A DNA stretch of 8,041 nucleotides from XYB1-FULL-44-23 sp964441445 (lineage in GTDB: Bacteria; Patescibacteriota; Microgenomatia; CAZETR01; Amesbacteraceae), in contig CAYTYO010000029.1 in the NCBI GenBank assembly GCA_964441445.1, forward strand, positions 1 through 8,041, read 5' to 3'. Shown piece after piece: positions 6,759 to 8,041 of this stretch. The position numbers and the translations under genes are program-made. Within the stretch, counting starts at the first letter, position 1, and every line of letters starts with the position of its first letter. The notes below the pieces were generated by a model that was not told the origin of the DNA, ran no database searches, and was given only the letters and a program-made list of their open reading frames with translations.

Positions 6759-7172
6759 ATGCAGGCGCTAATAAAGTCAGGATCCTCACAATATCTGGTA
6801 GTTGAAGGCCAGGAAATAGTCACCAATAAATTAAAAACTAGTGAAAAAACGTTCACCTTTAGCGAGGTGCTTCTTTTCACTGATGATAAGTTAGTTTTAG
6901 TCGGCACGCCCTTTCTTCAGGGTTATTCTGTTATTGCCGAAGTGATGGGGGAGGAAAAAGGCGAAAAAGTCAGAGTATTTAAATATAAAGCTAAAAGCCG
7001 ATATCGCAAAACAACCGGTTTTAGAGCTAACTTGACCAGACTAAAGATCAAGTCCATTAACACACCCAACACACCAGCACCGACAGAAGCAGTCAAATCA
7101 CCAGTTAAAAAGGTAAGAACCAAAAAAACCAAAACTGTGGAAACCAATCTTGACACTCGTGAAAAAAAATAA
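6759..7172 (+). CDS. rplU: 50S ribosomal protein L21 (bL21) with basic C-terminal extension
   Basis: bL21 is a large-subunit protein that binds 23S rRNA. Residues 1-100 match the family end to end: the MQALIKSGSSQYLV start (usual form MYAVIKTGGKQY), the central VLLF...VGTPFLQG.SVIAEV strand region (about 37-62) and the RNA-binding segment VRVFKYKAKSRYRKTTGFRA (71-90), followed by TRLKI. The product is 137 residues against about 100-105 in typical bL21; the extra residues 101-137 form a Pro/Thr/Lys-rich tail with 8 lysines and 2 arginines, probably disordered and rRNA-contacting. The ATG is fixed by the family start and by the promoter just upstream; there is no Shine-Dalgarno site. rpmA follows after 16 bases, the usual bL21-bL27 pairing. 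Confidence 0.96.
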   Translation: MQALIKSGSSQYLVVEGQEIVTNKLKTSEKTFTFSEVLLFTDDKLVLVGTPFLQGYSVIAEVMGEEKGEKVRVFKYKAKSRYRKTTGFRANLTRLKIKSINTPNTPAPTEAVKSPVKKVRTKKTKTVETNLDTREKK

Positions 7173-7178
7173 TATCTT
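7150..7178 (+). promoter_or_regulatory. Possible internal promoter for rpmA
   Basis: A perfect TTGACA (7150-7155) lies inside the last codons of rplU, followed after 17 bases by TATCTT (7173-7178, 4 of 6). An overlapping TATAAC (7178-7183) ends 5 bases before the rpmA ATG, but its spacing to the TTGACA is 22 bases. Transcription from either would start within a few bases of the ATG at 7189. Because the region is A+T-rich coding sequence, chance matches are possible. Confidence 0.35.
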
Positions 7179-7188
7179 ATAACTAACT

Positions 7189-7434
7189 ATGGCACATACA
7201 AAAGCAGGTGGAGCTACAAGACAAAAGGGAAATCGCCGCGGTAAAAGACTTGGAGTTAAGATGTTCGGCGGTCAAAAAGTTAAATCAGGAAATATTTTAA
7301 TTCGTCAAAAAGGCAGCAGTTTTTGGCCTGGTGTCGGCGTAAAAATGGGCAATGACTTTACGCTGTACTCAATAAAGGAAGGCATAGTCAAATTCATAAA
7401 GCGTCAGGGAAGAAAAATAATTACAGTACAATGA
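7189..7434 (+). CDS. rpmA: 50S ribosomal protein L27 (bL27)
   Basis: bL27 sits near the peptidyl-transferase centre, where its flexible N-terminus reaches toward the tRNA ends. The 81-residue product is normal length and begins MAHTKAGG, the mature bacterial form, so no leader peptide of the Firmicutes type needs cleaving. The motifs KRLGVKMFGGQKV (about 19-31), GNILIRQKGSSFWPG (34-48) and VKMGNDFTLYS (51-61) follow the family pattern (KRLGVK.FGG, GNI.VRQRGT.FHPG, GMG.DHTLFA). The segment after the start, ATRQKGNRRGKRL, is more basic than the usual STRNGRDS form. It lies 16 bases after rplU with no Shine-Dalgarno site, and its stop overlaps the parB start (ATGA). Confidence 0.96.
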   Translation: MAHTKAGGATRQKGNRRGKRLGVKMFGGQKVKSGNILIRQKGSSFWPGVGVKMGNDFTLYSIKEGIVKFIKRQGRKIITVQ

Positions 7435-8041
7435 ACCAACAAGTAATTGATATCGAAACCGATTCGCTGCAGGCGAATCCTCTTCAGCCACGCGGCATAA
7501 TCACTCCGGAATCCTTAGTTGATCTGGTAGATTCAATTAGGGAGCACGGAATTCTGGAACCTTTGGTCATAGCAAAAACCCCGGCTGGGTTTCAAATAAT
7601 TGCTGGTGAAAGACGTTGGCGGGCGGCTAAGCTAGCTGGCTTTAAGACTGTTCCTGCCATCATAAAAGAAACTACACCCCAGGGAATGTTGGAGATGGCG
7701 ATTGTTGAAAATGTACAGCGCTCTGATCTCAACTCAATCGACAGAGCCAAGGCATTTGAAAGATTGATTACGGAATTCGGACTTGGTAACAGCGAAATAT
7801 CTCAACGTATAGGTAAAAGCCCTGCCTATGTCAGTAACTCACTCAGATTACTAACTCTCCCTGATGCTCTTAAAGACGGATTGTTAACCGGTCTGATTAC
7901 TGAGGGACACGCCAGAGCTCTGGCTGCGATTGAAGACACCAGGCTGATTGTCGAGGCATATAAAATAATTCTTAAGGAGTCAGGCTCGGTCAGACGCGCA
8001 GAGGAATTGTCCCGAAAAATGCGCGCACAGACGGGCAACAA
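7431..8041 (+). CDS. parB: ParB-family chromosome-partitioning protein, N-terminal 203 residues (runs off the window)
   Basis: ParB proteins bind parS sites, spread along DNA as CTP-dependent clamps and work with the ATPase ParA in chromosome segregation. The frame is open from the ATG at 7431 to the end of the window. Visible are the entry NPLQPRG (16-22), the CTP-binding core with AGERRWRAAKLAG (58-70, usual form GERR.RA) and IVENVQRSDLN (91-101), a helix-turn-helix EISQRIGKSPAYVSNSLRLL (122-141), and the segment GLITEGHARAL (154-164). The start is firm: no ATG, GTG or TTG lies upstream in frame before a stop at 7353. Only about 15 residues precede the core, so the usual N-terminal ParA-contact segment (LG.GL) is absent. 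The ATGA overlap with rpmA suggests translational coupling. The dimerisation domain lies outside the window; no parA or parS is visible. Confidence 0.93.
   Translation, partial: MNQQVIDIETDSLQANPLQPRGIITPESLVDLVDSIREHGILEPLVIAKTPAGFQIIAGERRWRAAKLAGFKTVPAIIKETTPQGMLEMAIVENVQRSDLNSIDRAKAFERLITEFGLGNSEISQRIGKSPAYVSNSLRLLTLPDALKDGLLTGLITEGHARALAAIEDTRLIVEAYKIILKESGSVRRAEELSRKMRAQTGN

Noticed and set aside
7431..8041. parS site near parB
   Set aside because: I looked for a TGTTTCACGTGAAACA-like palindrome in and around parB and saw none in the window.

Overview
This window reads as an ordinary, densely packed bacterial chromosome segment. All genes are on the + strand, and it holds the end of a cell-division (dcw) cluster followed by translation and segregation genes. 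The order is ftsQ (3' end only), ftsA, ftsZ, ileS, rodA, rplU, rpmA, parB (5' part only). The longest gene-free gap is 84 bases. I see no mobile element, CRISPR array, tRNA or rRNA, and no defence or toxin module.

Organism: the set fits a streamlined bacterium, and my best guess is Patescibacteria (Candidate Phyla Radiation), possibly Microgenomates. The grounds are the compact layout, the form of L27 (AHTKAGG start with a basic TRQKGNRRGKR segment), ParB placed directly after rpmA, and an isoleucyl-tRNA synthetase of the GVHH / PMHKS kind that I otherwise associate with some Chloroflexota and Actinobacteria. This is pattern recognition without a database search, so the phylum is tentative. 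TGA is used as a normal stop (ftsA, rpmA) and never occurs inside a gene, which argues against the TGA-as-glycine code of Gracilibacteria/SR1.

Layout: bases 1-129 are the tail of an FtsQ/DivIB-like gene whose stop overlaps the ftsA start (TAATG). FtsA (129-1397), the membrane anchor, and FtsZ (1482-2702), the ring-forming GTPase, carry matching partner elements: an amphipathic C-terminal helix on FtsA and a DIPAFLR tail on FtsZ. ileS (2752-5631) sits between ftsZ and the SEDS-family wall polymerase gene rodA (5632-6696), which abuts it and has the only good Shine-Dalgarno site in the window. After a 62-base gap with a near-consensus promoter come rplU, rpmA and parB, the last overlapping rpmA by ATGA.

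Points worth attention: (1) the synthetase has a rearranged HIGH motif (GVHH) and a degenerate KMSKS motif (PMHKS), the first of which is linked to mupirocin hyper-resistance in other IleRS2 enzymes; (2) six of seven visible starts lack a Shine-Dalgarno site, and rplU and ileS have -10 elements so close to the ATG that leaderless transcripts are predicted; (3) ParB begins directly at its core domain, without the usual ParA-contacting N-terminal segment. I do not see a wholly new system here.
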